Positions 34,253-43,118 of a stretch of 64,000 bases of DNA are shown piece by piece (the first letter of the stretch is position 1; each line of letters starts with the position of its first letter). The position numbers and the translations under genes were made by a program. The notes below the pieces were generated by a model. It had not been told where the DNA came from. It did no database searches and saw only the letters and a list, made by a program, of their open reading frames with translations. Source of the DNA: Streptomyces sp. CB02009 (GTDB taxonomy: Bacteria; Actinomycetota; Actinomycetes; Streptomycetales; Streptomycetaceae); the NCBI RefSeq assembly GCF_001905825.1, contig NZ_LIVV01000006.1, positions 434,001 through 498,000 of the forward strand, given 5' to 3'.

Positions 34253-35842
34253 GTGAGCTCGAAACCTGTCGTACTCATCGCTGAAGAGCTGTCGCCCGCC
34301 ACCGTCGACGCGCTGGGCCCGGACTTCGAGATCCGGCACTGCAACGGCGCCGACCGCGCCGAGCTGATCCCCGCGATCGCCGATGTGGACGCGATCCTGG
34401 TCCGCTCCGCGACCAAGGTCGACGCCGAGGCCCTCGCCGCCGCGAACAAGCTCCGGGTCGTGGCCCGTGCCGGTGTCGGTCTGGACAACGTCGACGTCTC
34501 CGCCGCCACCAAGGCAGGCGTGATGGTCGTCAACGCCCCGACCTCGAACATCGTCACCGCCGCCGAGCTCGCCTGCGGTCTGCTGGTCGCCACCGCGCGC
34601 AACATCCCGCAGGCCAACACCGCGCTGAAGAACGGCGAGTGGAAGCGCAACAAGTACACGGGCGTCGAGCTGAGCGAGAAGACCCTCGGCGTCGTCGGCC
34701 TCGGCCGCATCGGCGTCCTGGTCGCCCAGCGCATGTCGGCGTTCGGCATGAAGATCGTCGCGTACGACCCCTACGTGCAGCCCGCCCGCGCCGCCCAGAT
34801 GGGGGTGAAGCTGCTGGCCCTGGACGAGCTCCTGGAGGTCGCCGACTTCATCACCGTCCACCTGCCGAAGACCCCCGAGACCCTCGGTCTCATCGGCGAC
34901 GAGGCGCTGCACAAGGTCAAGCCCTCGGTCCGGATCGTCAACGCCGCGCGCGGCGGGATCGTCGACGAGGCGGCGCTGTACTCGGCGCTCAAGGAGGGCC
35001 GGGTCGCCGGCGCCGGCCTCGACGTGTACGCGAAGGAGCCCTGCACGGACTCCCCGCTCTTCGAGCTGGACCAGGTCGTCTGCACCCCGCACCTCGGCGC
35101 GTCCACCGACGAGGCCCAGGAGAAGGCCGGCATCGCCGTCGCCCGCTCGGTGCGCCTGGCGCTCGCGGGTGAGCTCGTGCCGGACGCGGTCAACGTCCAG
35201 GGCGGTGTCATCGCCGAGGACGTCAAGCCGGGTCTGCCGCTGGCCGAGAAGCTCGGCCGCATCTTCACCGCCCTCGCGGGCGAGGTCGCGGCCCGCCTCG
35301 ACGTCGAGGTGTACGGCGAGATCACCCAGCACGATGTGAAGGTGCTCGAACTCTCCGCGCTCAAGGGCGTGTTCGAGGACGTGGTCGACGAGACCGTGTC
35401 GTACGTCAACGCCCCGCTGTTCGCGCAGGAGCGCGGTGTCGAGGTGCGTCTGACGACGAGCTCCGAGTCGCCCGACCACCGCAACGTGGTCACCGTGCGC
35501 GGCACCCTGTCGAGCGGCGAGGAGGTCGCGGTCTCCGGCACGCTGGCCGGCCCCAAGCACCTCCAGAAGATCGTCGCCGTCGGCGACTACGACGTGGACG
35601 TGGCGCTCGCCGACCACATGGTCGTGCTGCGCTACGAGGACCGTCCGGGTGTCGTCGGCACCGTCGGCCGGATCCTCGGCGAGGCCGGTCTCAACATCGC
35701 GGGCATGCAGGTGGCGCGCGCGGAGGAGGGCGGCGAGGCGCTCGTCGTCCTCACCGTGGACGACACCGTGCCGGCCACGGTCCTCGCGGACATCTCGGCC
35801 GAGATCGGCGCCGCCTCGGCCCGCTCGGTCAACCTGATCTGA
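34253..35842 (+). CDS. serA: D-3-phosphoglycerate dehydrogenase, long form
   Basis: 529 aa, type I SerA with catalytic, NAD, intervening (ASB) and ACT domains. NAD motif is VGLGRIGVLVAQR; catalytic Arg in NAARGGIVDE, Glu in DVYAKEPC and His in TPHLGAST. The ACT domain (VVLRYEDRPGVVGTVGRIL, about 455-529) binds serine for feedback inhibition. It commits 3-phosphoglycerate to serine synthesis. GTG 34253 has GAGGA 5 nt upstream. Confidence 0.97.
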   Translation: MSSKPVVLIAEELSPATVDALGPDFEIRHCNGADRAELIPAIADVDAILVRSATKVDAEALAAANKLRVVARAGVGLDNVDVSAATKAGVMVVNAPTSNIVTAAELACGLLVATARNIPQANTALKNGEWKRNKYTGVELSEKTLGVVGLGRIGVLVAQRMSAFGMKIVAYDPYVQPARAAQMGVKLLALDELLEVADFITVHLPKTPETLGLIGDEALHKVKPSVRIVNAARGGIVDEAALYSALKEGRVAGAGLDVYAKEPCTDSPLFELDQVVCTPHLGASTDEAQEKAGIAVARSVRLALAGELVPDAVNVQGGVIAEDVKPGLPLAEKLGRIFTALAGEVAARLDVEVYGEITQHDVKVLELSALKGVFEDVVDETVSYVNAPLFAQERGVEVRLTTSSESPDHRNVVTVRGTLSSGEEVAVSGTLAGPKHLQKIVAVGDYDVDVALADHMVVLRYEDRPGVVGTVGRILGEAGLNIAGMQVARAEEGGEALVVLTVDDTVPATVLADISAEIGAASARSVNLI

Positions 35843-35862
35843 GGCCTCACCCGCACCACCTC

Positions 35863-35913
35863 GTACCCGGTCGATAGACGCTCGTCTTACACAAGCGTCT
35901 ATCGACCGGGTAC
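35863..35913. promoter_or_regulatory. 20-bp perfect inverted repeat between serA and tetR
   Basis: The arm 35863-35882 is the exact complement of 35894-35913 (11-nt spacer). The right arm overlaps a promoter for the next gene: TTACAC (35887-35892), 18 bp, TACTGT (35911-35916), with the ATG 7 nt later. So the dyad can be an autoregulatory TetR operator, and in serA mRNA it can act as a terminator hairpin. Confidence 0.75.
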
Positions 35914-35922
35914 TGTGCTGTC

Positions 35923-36498
35923 ATGGGACACAAGGAAGACCTGCTCGAAGGCGCCAAGCGCTGCCTCCTGGAGAAGGGGTACGGGCGGACCACGGCCCGC
36001 GACATCGTCGCCGCCTCCGGCACCAACCTCGCCTCCATCGGCTACCACTACGGCTCCAAGGACGCCCTGCTCCAGCAGGCCTTCCTCGCCGTCACCGAGG
36101 AATGGGGCGAGGCGGTCGGCCCCGCCGGCAGCGGCGAGACGAAGCGGGAGCTGCCGGCCGACCCGTACCGGCGCTTCCACGCCGTCTGGGAGCAGGTCAT
36201 CGCCGCGGCCGGACCCAGCCGCCCCGTCTGGAAGCTCCAGACCGAGATCGTCACCCGGCTCGACGACGACGAGAAGCTGCGCGAGGCGATCAAGGAGCCG
36301 CAGCGCGAGGGCCGGCTCGGCATGGCCGAGGGCTTCCTCGGCATCGACCCGGAGGCGGAGCCGGAGAAGGCCAGGGTGGCGGGACTGCTCTGCCAGGCCC
36401 TGGTGGCCGGGGTGATGATCCAGTGGATGGTCGACCCGGACACGGCGCCGACGGCGGACGACCTCACGGAGGGCCTCAAGGTCCTCATGGGGGAGTGA
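35923..36498 (+). CDS. TetR-family transcriptional regulator
   Basis: 191 aa. The N-terminal helix-turn-helix is typical (LLEKGYGRTTARDIVAASG and NLASIGYHYGSKDALLQQAF). The C-terminal ligand domain has no assignable specificity. The leaderless start at ATG 35923 is supported by the -10 box ending 7 nt upstream, embedded in a long dyad that probably is its own operator. It converges with the next gene; targets besides itself are unknown. Confidence 0.9.
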   Translation: MGHKEDLLEGAKRCLLEKGYGRTTARDIVAASGTNLASIGYHYGSKDALLQQAFLAVTEEWGEAVGPAGSGETKRELPADPYRRFHAVWEQVIAAAGPSRPVWKLQTEIVTRLDDDEKLREAIKEPQREGRLGMAEGFLGIDPEAEPEKARVAGLLCQALVAGVMIQWMVDPDTAPTADDLTEGLKVLMGE

Positions 36499-36508
36499 CG
36501 GGCCCGGC

Positions 36509-37789
36509 TCAGCGCCACGGAATGTTGCGCCAGGGGCTGCCCTCGTGCGCCGTCAGGGCGCGGTGGGCGGTCACGTTGCCCTCGTGGAAGCAGCCGTACT
36601 CCTCCCCGTCGAACCGCAGCACCCTCCCCAGCGCGTACCCCGCCGACCACGGGATGTTCCGGTAGGGGCTCGCGGGATCCCCCGTGAGCGCGTGGTGGAG
36701 GGCGGTGGACTCCTGGTACATCGGCTCGGGGTCCCCCTCGTCGAAGTGGATCAGCCGGGCGAGCAGATAGCCGAGCGAGAACTCCTCCCAGGAGCGGTAC
36801 GCCCGCCGCGCCGGTTCGAGGACCCTCAGGACGGACTCCTCGGCCTCCCGCGGATCGCAGTACCGCGCGCCCAGGGCCAGGCGTACGACGTTCACGGCCC
36901 GGCCGTGGTCGAAGGCGGCGAGGGTGTCGACCCGGCCGTCCGGCGGCAGGAGGCCGTCGGCGCGGAACCGCTCCTCGTAGTGGGTGATCCGCCGCAGGAA
37001 CTCCGCGGCCTCGGCCCGGCCCTCGCCGTGGGGGTCGTCCCGCTCGAACGCGGCGGTGACCGTGGCCGCCCACTGCTCGCCCGAGGGCGCGGCGCCCAGC
37101 CGGGCGGTGAGGGTGCGCCGTACGTTCAGGACGGACTCGGGGACCCTGCCGACCAGCCGGGTGGCGATGAGGATCCGCAGCTTGTCCCGGAAGTCCGCCC
37201 GGTGGTGGACGGCCCAGGGCCGGCGCAGCCGGGAGACGTCGGTGGGGTAGTCCTCGTACTGGGCGCCGAGGCCGTTCCACACCAGGCCGTTGAGGACGGC
37301 GAGGTGCGCGCCGAGCGCGAGGGCGTGCGCGACCGGGCCGTGCAGGGGGCCGCCCGCGTGGGTGAGCAGGCGGAGGCGGGGCGGGCCGCCGCCCCGGTCG
37401 CTCGCCTCCCGCCAGGCGTGCCGGTCCCGGGCCCGGGCGGGGAGGGCCGCCGCGAACGGGGTGTCGGGGTTGACCGCGAGCCACCACCGGTCGTTCGGCC
37501 AGGCGGCGGCGAGCCGGCCGAGGGTGGTCTGCTGGAACACCCAGTCCGGGTGCCACGGCGGCAGCATGCCCTCGGTCAGCACCGGTACGACGGTGCGCCG
37601 GGCGGACCGGTCGCGCCGGGAGATCAGCGGAGGGACGTGGCCGGGGGCGTCGGCCTGCGCCCGTGCCTGCAGGACGTACAGGCGGGTCCGTCCGAGGGCG
37701 TCCAGGACCGCGGCGCGGTCGTCGCGTTCCCCCGCCTCGTACAGCAGTCGCTCGGTGTGCGTCGGCGGCGCCCCGTTCCCCGTGGTCAT
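36509..37789 (-). CDS. SseB-like/DUF1266-domain protein
   Basis: 426 aa. The N-terminal part (RTRLYVLQARAQ to about 130, with VPVLTEGMLPPWHPDWVFQQ and WWLAVNPDTPFAAALP) resembles the SseB N-terminal fold found with type VII-associated and housekeeping proteins. The middle (WNGLGAQYEDYPTDVSRL, WAVHHRADFRDKLRILI) resembles DUF1266. The C-terminal third has two similar segments ending in YRNIPWSAGYALG and WRNIPW, a possible internal repeat. No signal peptide or helix through the membrane. Role unknown. Confidence 0.68.
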   Translation of the reverse strand: MTTGNGAPPTHTERLLYEAGERDDRAAVLDALGRTRLYVLQARAQADAPGHVPPLISRRDRSARRTVVPVLTEGMLPPWHPDWVFQQTTLGRLAAAWPNDRWWLAVNPDTPFAAALPARARDRHAWREASDRGGGPPRLRLLTHAGGPLHGPVAHALALGAHLAVLNGLVWNGLGAQYEDYPTDVSRLRRPWAVHHRADFRDKLRILIATRLVGRVPESVLNVRRTLTARLGAAPSGEQWAATVTAAFERDDPHGEGRAEAAEFLRRITHYEERFRADGLLPPDGRVDTLAAFDHGRAVNVVRLALGARYCDPREAEESVLRVLEPARRAYRSWEEFSLGYLLARLIHFDEGDPEPMYQESTALHHALTGDPASPYRNIPWSAGYALGRVLRFDGEEYGCFHEGNVTAHRALTAHEGSPWRNIPWR

Positions 37790-37850
37790 GGGGAGAGTCT
37801 ATGAACCGGCCAAACCGGCCCGGCGGGGCGGCCGTTCGGATCCGGTGGCC

Positions 37851-38972
37851 TCAGAGCCGGGCCGACTTCAGGGACATGTGGAGGAGCAGGCGGTCCTCGC
37901 CGTCGTCGAGGTCCAGGCCGGTGAGCTGCTCCACCCGCGACAGGCGGTAGTAGAGGGTCTGTCGGTGGATGCCCAGGGCCGCCGCCGTGCGGCCCGCCTG
38001 CCCCGCGTTGTCGAGGAACACCTCGGCGGTGCGGGCCAGTTCGGCGTGGGCGGGGGCGACGAGCGGGGCGACGGCGGGGTCGACCTCGGGATGGTAGAGC
38101 GCCGCGAGCAGGCGGTACGGGCCGATCCCGGCCCACTCGGCCACGGGGCCGAGGGTCGGCTGGGCGGTGGCGGCGCGGGCCGCCGTGTTGGCCTCGCGCC
38201 AGGCCGCCGGAAGGTCCGTGAGGCCCCGGCGGGGGGTGGCGATGCCGGCCGGGGCGGCGGCGCGCAGCCGGTCTGCGGCGGCCCGGGCGGGGGCGATGTC
38301 CTCGGGCGTGCGGAGCCGTACGAGGACCGCCAGGGACCCGCCGGAATCGCCCTCGGGGAGGACCGCGACCGCCGCCGCGGCGGCGACCGAGCGGATCGAG
38401 GGGGCGTCGCCCTGCCAGGGGGTCACGCAGACCACGGCGTGCAACCCGTCCGCGCTGGGGCCGAGGGCCACCCGGAGGGCCGCGACGGCCATGTCGCTCT
38501 GCCAGCCGCGCCCGGCGGTCAGGGTCGCGGCGAACTCGCGCGAGAGGTCGGCGTCCGCCCGCTCCTCGTCGGCGAGGAGGTCGCCGATGCGGGTGGCGAC
38601 CTCCATCGCGGCGGTGAGCCGGTCGGGCGTGGGGCCGGGCTCGGCGTCGAGCAGCCAGACGTACCCGAGGACGACCCCCCGATGGCGTACGGGCAGGCAG
38701 ATGCGGTCCCGGAACACCCCGGCGTCCGGGGCGGCCGGGATGCGGACCGGGCCGGTCGCCCGGGTGATGCCGAAGCCCTCGAACCAGGCGCGGACCGCCG
38801 GGGTCGACTTCCGGGTGAGGATCGACCGGGTCCGGACGGGGTCCATCGCGGTGTCGTCGTCGCTGTCGTGGGCGCCGAAGGCGATCAGACCGAAATCGCG
38901 GTTCTCCAGCGTCGCCGGTGCGCCGAGCAGCGCGGAGATCTCGTCCACCAGTTCTTGGTAATCGCCCTTCAC
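37851..38972 (-). CDS. PucR-family regulator, probable regulator of proline catabolism
   Basis: 373 aa. The C-terminal helix-turn-helix domain is characteristic: FLDNAGQAGRTAAALGIHRQ then LYYRLSRVEQLTGLDL. The N-terminal half is a GAF/PucR-like sensory region. It is transcribed away from the proline dehydrogenase gene, and a 24-bp palindrome lies between them, so I infer it senses proline or a derivative and controls the two downstream catabolic genes. GTG 38972 (MKGDYQELVDEISALL) is the best start; an extension to 39020 would read through the palindrome. Confidence 0.88.
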   Translation of the reverse strand: MKGDYQELVDEISALLGAPATLENRDFGLIAFGAHDSDDDTAMDPVRTRSILTRKSTPAVRAWFEGFGITRATGPVRIPAAPDAGVFRDRICLPVRHRGVVLGYVWLLDAEPGPTPDRLTAAMEVATRIGDLLADEERADADLSREFAATLTAGRGWQSDMAVAALRVALGPSADGLHAVVCVTPWQGDAPSIRSVAAAAAVAVLPEGDSGGSLAVLVRLRTPEDIAPARAAADRLRAAAPAGIATPRRGLTDLPAAWREANTAARAATAQPTLGPVAEWAGIGPYRLLAALYHPEVDPAVAPLVAPAHAELARTAEVFLDNAGQAGRTAAALGIHRQTLYYRLSRVEQLTGLDLDDGEDRLLLHMSLKSARL

Positions 38973-38988
38973 AGCGCCATTCTCGCAC

Positions 38989-39012
38989 CCTCTCAGACAT
39001 ATGTATGAGAGG
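38989..39012. promoter_or_regulatory. operator palindrome between pucR and proline dehydrogenase
   Basis: A 24-bp dyad: CCTCTCA, one mismatched pair, a central ACATATGT, then TGAGAGG. It lies 17 bp upstream of the pucR start and 145 bp upstream of the proline dehydrogenase start, the expected place for a regulator controlling both directions. Confidence 0.65.
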
Positions 39013-39156
39013 CCGGGCACGGATGCGTGACAGCTGTAGATGGCGGACGATCGGAGCGATCCATAGGTTTCACGGTGGTTCTTCGTGCTGTTCCCGCTTC
39101 CTTACGAAAGATCGGGTACAGCACCCTTCATCACCCTTGTCCTTCTGGAGGTCCCC

Positions 39157-40083
39157 GTGCTGGGTCCCGTGATCCTCGCCGCGTCGCGCAGCGACAAGAT
39201 GCGCCGTTTCGTGTCGGCCGCCCCCGGGACCAAGCAGGTCGTCGCCCGCTTCATCGCCGGTGAGTCGGTCGGCGACGTCGTCCCGATCGTCCAGGAGCTG
39301 AGCGACCGCGGCCTGGAGGTCACCCTCGACGTCGTCGGTGAGGACATCACCACCGTCGAGCAGTCGCACGCCGCCCGGGACGCCTACCTGGAGCTCATCG
39401 GCCGCCTCAAGGAGCTGGGCCTCGGCGAGCGCGCCGAGATGTCCGTGAAGCTCTCCATGTTCGGCCAGTCCCTGGAGAACGGCCACGAGCTGGCCCTCGC
39501 CAACGTCCGGCCGGTCGTCGAGGCCGCCGCCGAGATCGGCACCACGGTCACCCTGGACGCCGAGGACCACACCACCCTCGACTCGATGTTCGCCATCCAC
39601 GAGGAGCTGCGGAAGACCCACCCGCAGACCGGCTGCGTCATCCAGGCCTACCTCTTCCGCACCGAGGACGACGCCCGCCGGCTCGCCGCGAACGGCTCCC
39701 GCGTCCGGATCGTGAAGGGCGCCTACAAGGAGCCCGCGTCCGTCGCCATCCAGGACAAGCCCGAGATCGACAAGGCGTACGTCCGGATCATGAAGATCCT
39801 GATGGACGGCGAGGGCTACCCGATGATCGGGTCCCACGACCCGCGCCTGATCTCCGTCGGCCAGGAGCTCGCCCGCCGCGCGGGGCGCAAGCTGGACGAG
39901 TACGAGTTCCAGATGCTGTACGGCATCCGCAGCGAGGAGCAGCACCGGCTGGCCGCCGAAGGGCACCGCATGCGCGTGTACACCGCCTACGGCACCGACT
40001 GGTACGGCTACTTCATGCGCCGCCTCGCGGAGAAGCCGGCCAACCTCCTCTTCTTCGTCCGCTCCATCCTCACCAAGGGCTGA
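39157..40083 (+). CDS. proline dehydrogenase (monofunctional)
   Basis: 308 aa, the compact FAD-dependent beta/alpha-barrel ProDH of Gram-positive bacteria. Motifs seen are TLDAEDHTTLD, VIQAYLFRTEDDARRL, RIVKGAYKEP, GSHDPRLI and YEFQMLYGIR. It oxidises proline to P5C and passes electrons to quinone. GTG 39157 has GGAGGT 4 nt upstream; the longer open frame to 39085 has no Shine-Dalgarno. P5C dehydrogenase follows after 30 nt. Confidence 0.95.
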   Translation: MLGPVILAASRSDKMRRFVSAAPGTKQVVARFIAGESVGDVVPIVQELSDRGLEVTLDVVGEDITTVEQSHAARDAYLELIGRLKELGLGERAEMSVKLSMFGQSLENGHELALANVRPVVEAAAEIGTTVTLDAEDHTTLDSMFAIHEELRKTHPQTGCVIQAYLFRTEDDARRLAANGSRVRIVKGAYKEPASVAIQDKPEIDKAYVRIMKILMDGEGYPMIGSHDPRLISVGQELARRAGRKLDEYEFQMLYGIRSEEQHRLAAEGHRMRVYTAYGTDWYGYFMRRLAEKPANLLFFVRSILTKG

Positions 40084-40113
40084 GCCCACCTCTCACAAGG
40101 AGTATCGAGACTC

Positions 40114-41745
40114 ATGGACGCTGTCACCCAGGTCCCCGCTCCGGTCAACGAGCCGGTGCACAGCTACGCCCCCGGTTCCCCGGAGCGCGCCCGCCTCGAG
40201 ATCAAGCTCAAGGAGCTGGCCGAGAACCCGCGCGAGCTGCCGATGACCATCGGCGGCGAGAAGCGCCTCGGCGGCGGCGACGAGTTCAAGGTCGTCCAGC
40301 CGCACAACCACCAGGCCGTCATCGGCACCTTCCGCGGCGCCACCACGCAGGACGCCCAGGACGCGGTCGACGCTGCCCTGGCCGCGGCCCCCGCCTGGCG
40401 CGCGATGGCCTTCGACGACCGTGCCGCGATCATCCTGCGCGCCGCCGAGCTGCTCGCCGGCCCGTGGCGCGAGACGCTGGCCGCGTCCACCATGCTCGGC
40501 CAGTCGAAGACCGCCCAGCAGGCCGAGATCGACACCCCGTGCGAGCTCGTCGACTTCTGGCGCTTCAACGTCGCGTACGCCCGCCAGATCCTGGCCGAGC
40601 AGCCGCCGGCGAACTCCCCGGGTGTGTGGAACCGTCTGGACCACCGCCCGCTCGAGGGCTTCGTCTACGCGATCACGCCGTTCAACTTCACCGCCATCGC
40701 GGGCAACCTGCCCACCGCCCCCGCCCTCATGGGCAACGTGGTGGTCTGGAAGCCGTCCCCGACGCAGACCCACTCCGCCGTGCTCCTCATGGAGCTCCTG
40801 GAGGAGGCCGGCCTGCCCAAGGGCGTCATCAACCTGGTGACCGGCGACGGCATCGCCGTCTCCGAGGTGGCCCTGAACCACCCCGACCTGGCCGGCATCC
40901 ACTTCACCGGTTCGACCAAGACCTTCCAGCACCTGTGGAAGACCGTCGGCACCAACATCGAGAAGTACCGCTCGTACCCGCGGATCGTCGGTGAGACCGG
41001 CGGCAAGGACTTCGTCGTCGCGCACCCCAGCGCCGACCGCGCCATCCTGAAGACCGCGCTGACCCGTGGCTCCTTCGAGTTCCAGGGCCAGAAGTGCTCC
41101 GCGTCCTCGCGCGCCTACGTTCCGGCGTCCATCTGGAACGACGGCTTCAAGGAGGAGTTCGCGGCCGAGGTCGACGGCATCACCATGGGTGACGTCACCG
41201 ACCTGTCGAACTTCATCGGCGCCGTCATCGACGAGCGCTCGTTCGCCAAGAACAAGGCCGCGATCGACCGTGCCGCGGCCGACCCGACCTGCACGATCAT
41301 CGCCGGTGGCACGTACGACGACTCGGTGGGCTACTTCGTCCGCCCGACCGTCATCGCCTGCACCGACCCGGAGAACGAGGTCTTCAAGGCCGAGTACTTC
41401 GGTCCGATCCTCGCGATCCACGTGTACGAGGATGACCAGTACGACGCGATGCTGACGCAGATGGAGTCGGTCTCGGACTACGCCCTCACCGGCTCGGTCA
41501 TCTCCGGCGACCGCGCGGCGGCCGCGTACACGATGGAGAAGCTCCGCTTCGCCGCGGGCAACTTCTACATCAACGACAAGTCGACCGGCGCCGTCGTCGG
41601 CCAGCAGCCCTTCGGCGGCGGCCGTGCCTCGGGCACGAACGACAAGGCCGGTGCCCCGCAGAACCTGATGCGCTGGACGCTGACCCGCGCCATCAAGGAG
41701 ACGCTGGTCCCGCCGACCGAGTACGGCTACCCCCACATGGGCTGA
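40114..41745 (+). CDS. pruA: L-glutamate gamma-semialdehyde (P5C) dehydrogenase
   Basis: 543 aa, an ALDH4-type aldehyde dehydrogenase. Catalytic Cys328 is in FQGQKCSASS, the general base Glu in VGETGGKDFV, and the NAD region in KPSPTQTHSAVLLME. The C-terminal NFYINDKSTGAVVGQQPFGG motif is typical of P5CDH. It completes conversion of proline to glutamate. The ATG is preceded by AAGGAG. A strong terminator follows. Confidence 0.96.
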   Translation: MDAVTQVPAPVNEPVHSYAPGSPERARLEIKLKELAENPRELPMTIGGEKRLGGGDEFKVVQPHNHQAVIGTFRGATTQDAQDAVDAALAAAPAWRAMAFDDRAAIILRAAELLAGPWRETLAASTMLGQSKTAQQAEIDTPCELVDFWRFNVAYARQILAEQPPANSPGVWNRLDHRPLEGFVYAITPFNFTAIAGNLPTAPALMGNVVVWKPSPTQTHSAVLLMELLEEAGLPKGVINLVTGDGIAVSEVALNHPDLAGIHFTGSTKTFQHLWKTVGTNIEKYRSYPRIVGETGGKDFVVAHPSADRAILKTALTRGSFEFQGQKCSASSRAYVPASIWNDGFKEEFAAEVDGITMGDVTDLSNFIGAVIDERSFAKNKAAIDRAAADPTCTIIAGGTYDDSVGYFVRPTVIACTDPENEVFKAEYFGPILAIHVYEDDQYDAMLTQMESVSDYALTGSVISGDRAAAAYTMEKLRFAAGNFYINDKSTGAVVGQQPFGGGRASGTNDKAGAPQNLMRWTLTRAIKETLVPPTEYGYPHMG

Positions 41746-41794
41746 CGCCCCTCGCCTCCGCCCGGAGGCCCGCCGCGTGAGCGGCCCCTGATCA

Positions 41795-41834
41795 CCGCCC
41801 CCCTCCTCGGTCCCCCAACCGAGGACGGGGGCGG
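41795..41834 (+). terminator. terminator of the proline operon
   Basis: An eight-pair stem around CCTCGGT/ACCGAGG with a 6-nt loop continues, past one C-C mismatch, into eight more pairs (CCGCCCCC/GGGGGCGG). It lies about 50 nt past the pruA stop. Confidence 0.85.
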
Positions 41835-41888
41835 TTCTCATGCGGCGGGCTTACGCTGCTGTGAGGGGGATCGGTGAGGAGGCACGAC

Positions 41889-42125
41889 ATGCCCGGTTCG
41901 ACGACTCTCGGCCCCGGGCACGGGGTCGACGCGATCGAGCACCTCGACGCGCTGCGGATGATGTCCCTGATGAAGGAGCTGCACGGGCTGCTGACCGGGT
42001 CGGGACCCGACCGGATCACGGACGCGCAGGCCACCGCCCTCGGCGGGGGCGAGGCCCGCTCGCGGGAGGAGCTCGCCGCCTGGCTGGAGCGGGTCGCCCG
42101 CGATCTGGAGAAGGCTACGGCCTGA
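41889..42125 (+). CDS. small hypothetical protein, 78 aa
   Basis: It begins MPGSTTLGPGHGVDAIEHLD and ends in an amphipathic helix (LAAWLERVARDLEKA). No membrane helix, signal or metal motif is visible. ATG 41889 has GAGGAGG 6 nt upstream, an excellent Shine-Dalgarno, and a possible -10 (TACGCT at 41851). Its last 11 nt overlap the convergent hydrolase gene. Function unknown. Confidence 0.7.
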   Translation: MPGSTTLGPGHGVDAIEHLDALRMMSLMKELHGLLTGSGPDRITDAQATALGGGEARSREELAAWLERVARDLEKATA

Positions 42126-43008
42126 GCGGGACGCGCCGGGCGAGGAAGTCGCCGATCAGGGCGGCGATCGCCGGCGCGTGCGTCTCCAGGGCGAAGTGGC
42201 CCGTGGGGAGCAGGTGGATCTCGGCGTCCGGGAGGTCGCGGCGGAAGGCTTCGGCGCCCGCCGGCACGAAGACCTGGTCGCCTTCGCCCCAGACCGCGAG
42301 GAGCGGGACCCGGCTGGTGCGGAAGTACTCCTGGAAGGCCGGGTAGAGGGCGAAGTTGGAGCCGTAGTCGGCGATCAGGCCGAGCTGGATGTCGTCCTGG
42401 CCCTCGCGGGCCATCAGGGCGGCGTCGTGGTGCCAGGCGCCGGGGTCGAGAAGGTCGCGGTACTCGGCCGGCACGCCCGTCTCGTACTGCCAGCGGATGC
42501 CGTCGAGCGAGCGGATGGCGCGCACCGGCTCCTCCGTCTCGGGGGTGCGCTCCTCGATCAGGGCGCGGACCGGCGCCCAGGCCTCGGTGCCGAGGCCCTC
42601 CTCGTACGCGTTGCCGTTCTGGCTGATGATCGCGGTGATCCGCTCGGGGTGGGCGAGGGCGAGGCGCAGGCCGATGGGGGAGCCGTAGTCCTGGATGTAG
42701 AGCGCGAACCGGTCCAGCCCCAGTGCCTCGGTGAACTCGGCGGTGAGCGCGGCCAGTTCAGCGAAGGTGTAGTCGAAGTCGGCGGCGGAGGGCGCCGCGC
42801 TGAGGCCGAACCCCAGGTGGTCGGGGGCGATCAGGCGGTAGGAGTCGGCGAGCCGGGGGATCAGGTCGCGGAACATGTGCGAGCTGGTGGGGAAGCCGTG
42901 CAGCAGCAGGAGGACGGGGGCGTCGGCCGGGCCCGCCTCGCGGTAGGCGATCTCGTGGTCGCGGACCTTGACGGTGCGGTGGTGGGTCGGCAGCACGGTG
43001 CTCGTCAT
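42115..43008 (-). CDS. alpha/beta hydrolase, epoxide hydrolase/haloalkane dehalogenase-like
   Basis: 297 aa. The oxyanion motif HGFPTSSHMF is clear, and the nucleophile elbow reads QDYGSPIG, an Asp nucleophile as in epoxide hydrolases and haloalkane dehalogenases rather than a Ser. The catalytic acid is probably in GEGDQVFVP and the base His in PTGHFALETH. Substrate is unknown. The ATG at 43008 (MTSTVLPTHHRTVKV) is used. A divergent AAC(2')-I-like gene starts 111 bp upstream, with an AT-rich operator-like region between them. Confidence 0.87.
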   Translation of the reverse strand: MTSTVLPTHHRTVKVRDHEIAYREAGPADAPVLLLLHGFPTSSHMFRDLIPRLADSYRLIAPDHLGFGLSAAPSAADFDYTFAELAALTAEFTEALGLDRFALYIQDYGSPIGLRLALAHPERITAIISQNGNAYEEGLGTEAWAPVRALIEERTPETEEPVRAIRSLDGIRWQYETGVPAEYRDLLDPGAWHHDAALMAREGQDDIQLGLIADYGSNFALYPAFQEYFRTSRVPLLAVWGEGDQVFVPAGAEAFRRDLPDAEIHLLPTGHFALETHAPAIAALIGDFLARRVPLRP

Positions 43009-43046
43009 CTCTAACCCCTCAGTTGCGTGTCACTGGTTATGAGACG

Positions 43047-43075
43047 ACTCAAGCAGGTGACGGATAACCTGTCAA
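43047..43075 (-). promoter_or_regulatory. candidate promoter of the hydrolase gene
   Basis: On the reverse strand TTGACA (43075-43070) is followed after 17 bp by TTGAGT (43052-43047). The -35 is perfect; the -10 deviates at its second base. Confidence 0.4.
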
Positions 43076-43093
43076 CTAACTTTTAAAGGTTAG
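43076..43093. promoter_or_regulatory. AT-rich operator between hydrolase and acetyltransferase
   Basis: CTAAC-T-TTTAAA-G-GTTAG is an 18-bp palindrome with one mismatched pair, abutting the hydrolase -35 and 26 bp upstream of the acetyltransferase ATG. A second dyad (CAGGT, 8 nt, ACCTG at 43054-43071) is adjacent. No regulator gene lies next to it. Confidence 0.55.
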
Positions 43094-43118
43094 AGGTGGG
43101 GTGTGGGAGTCTGGGCGC

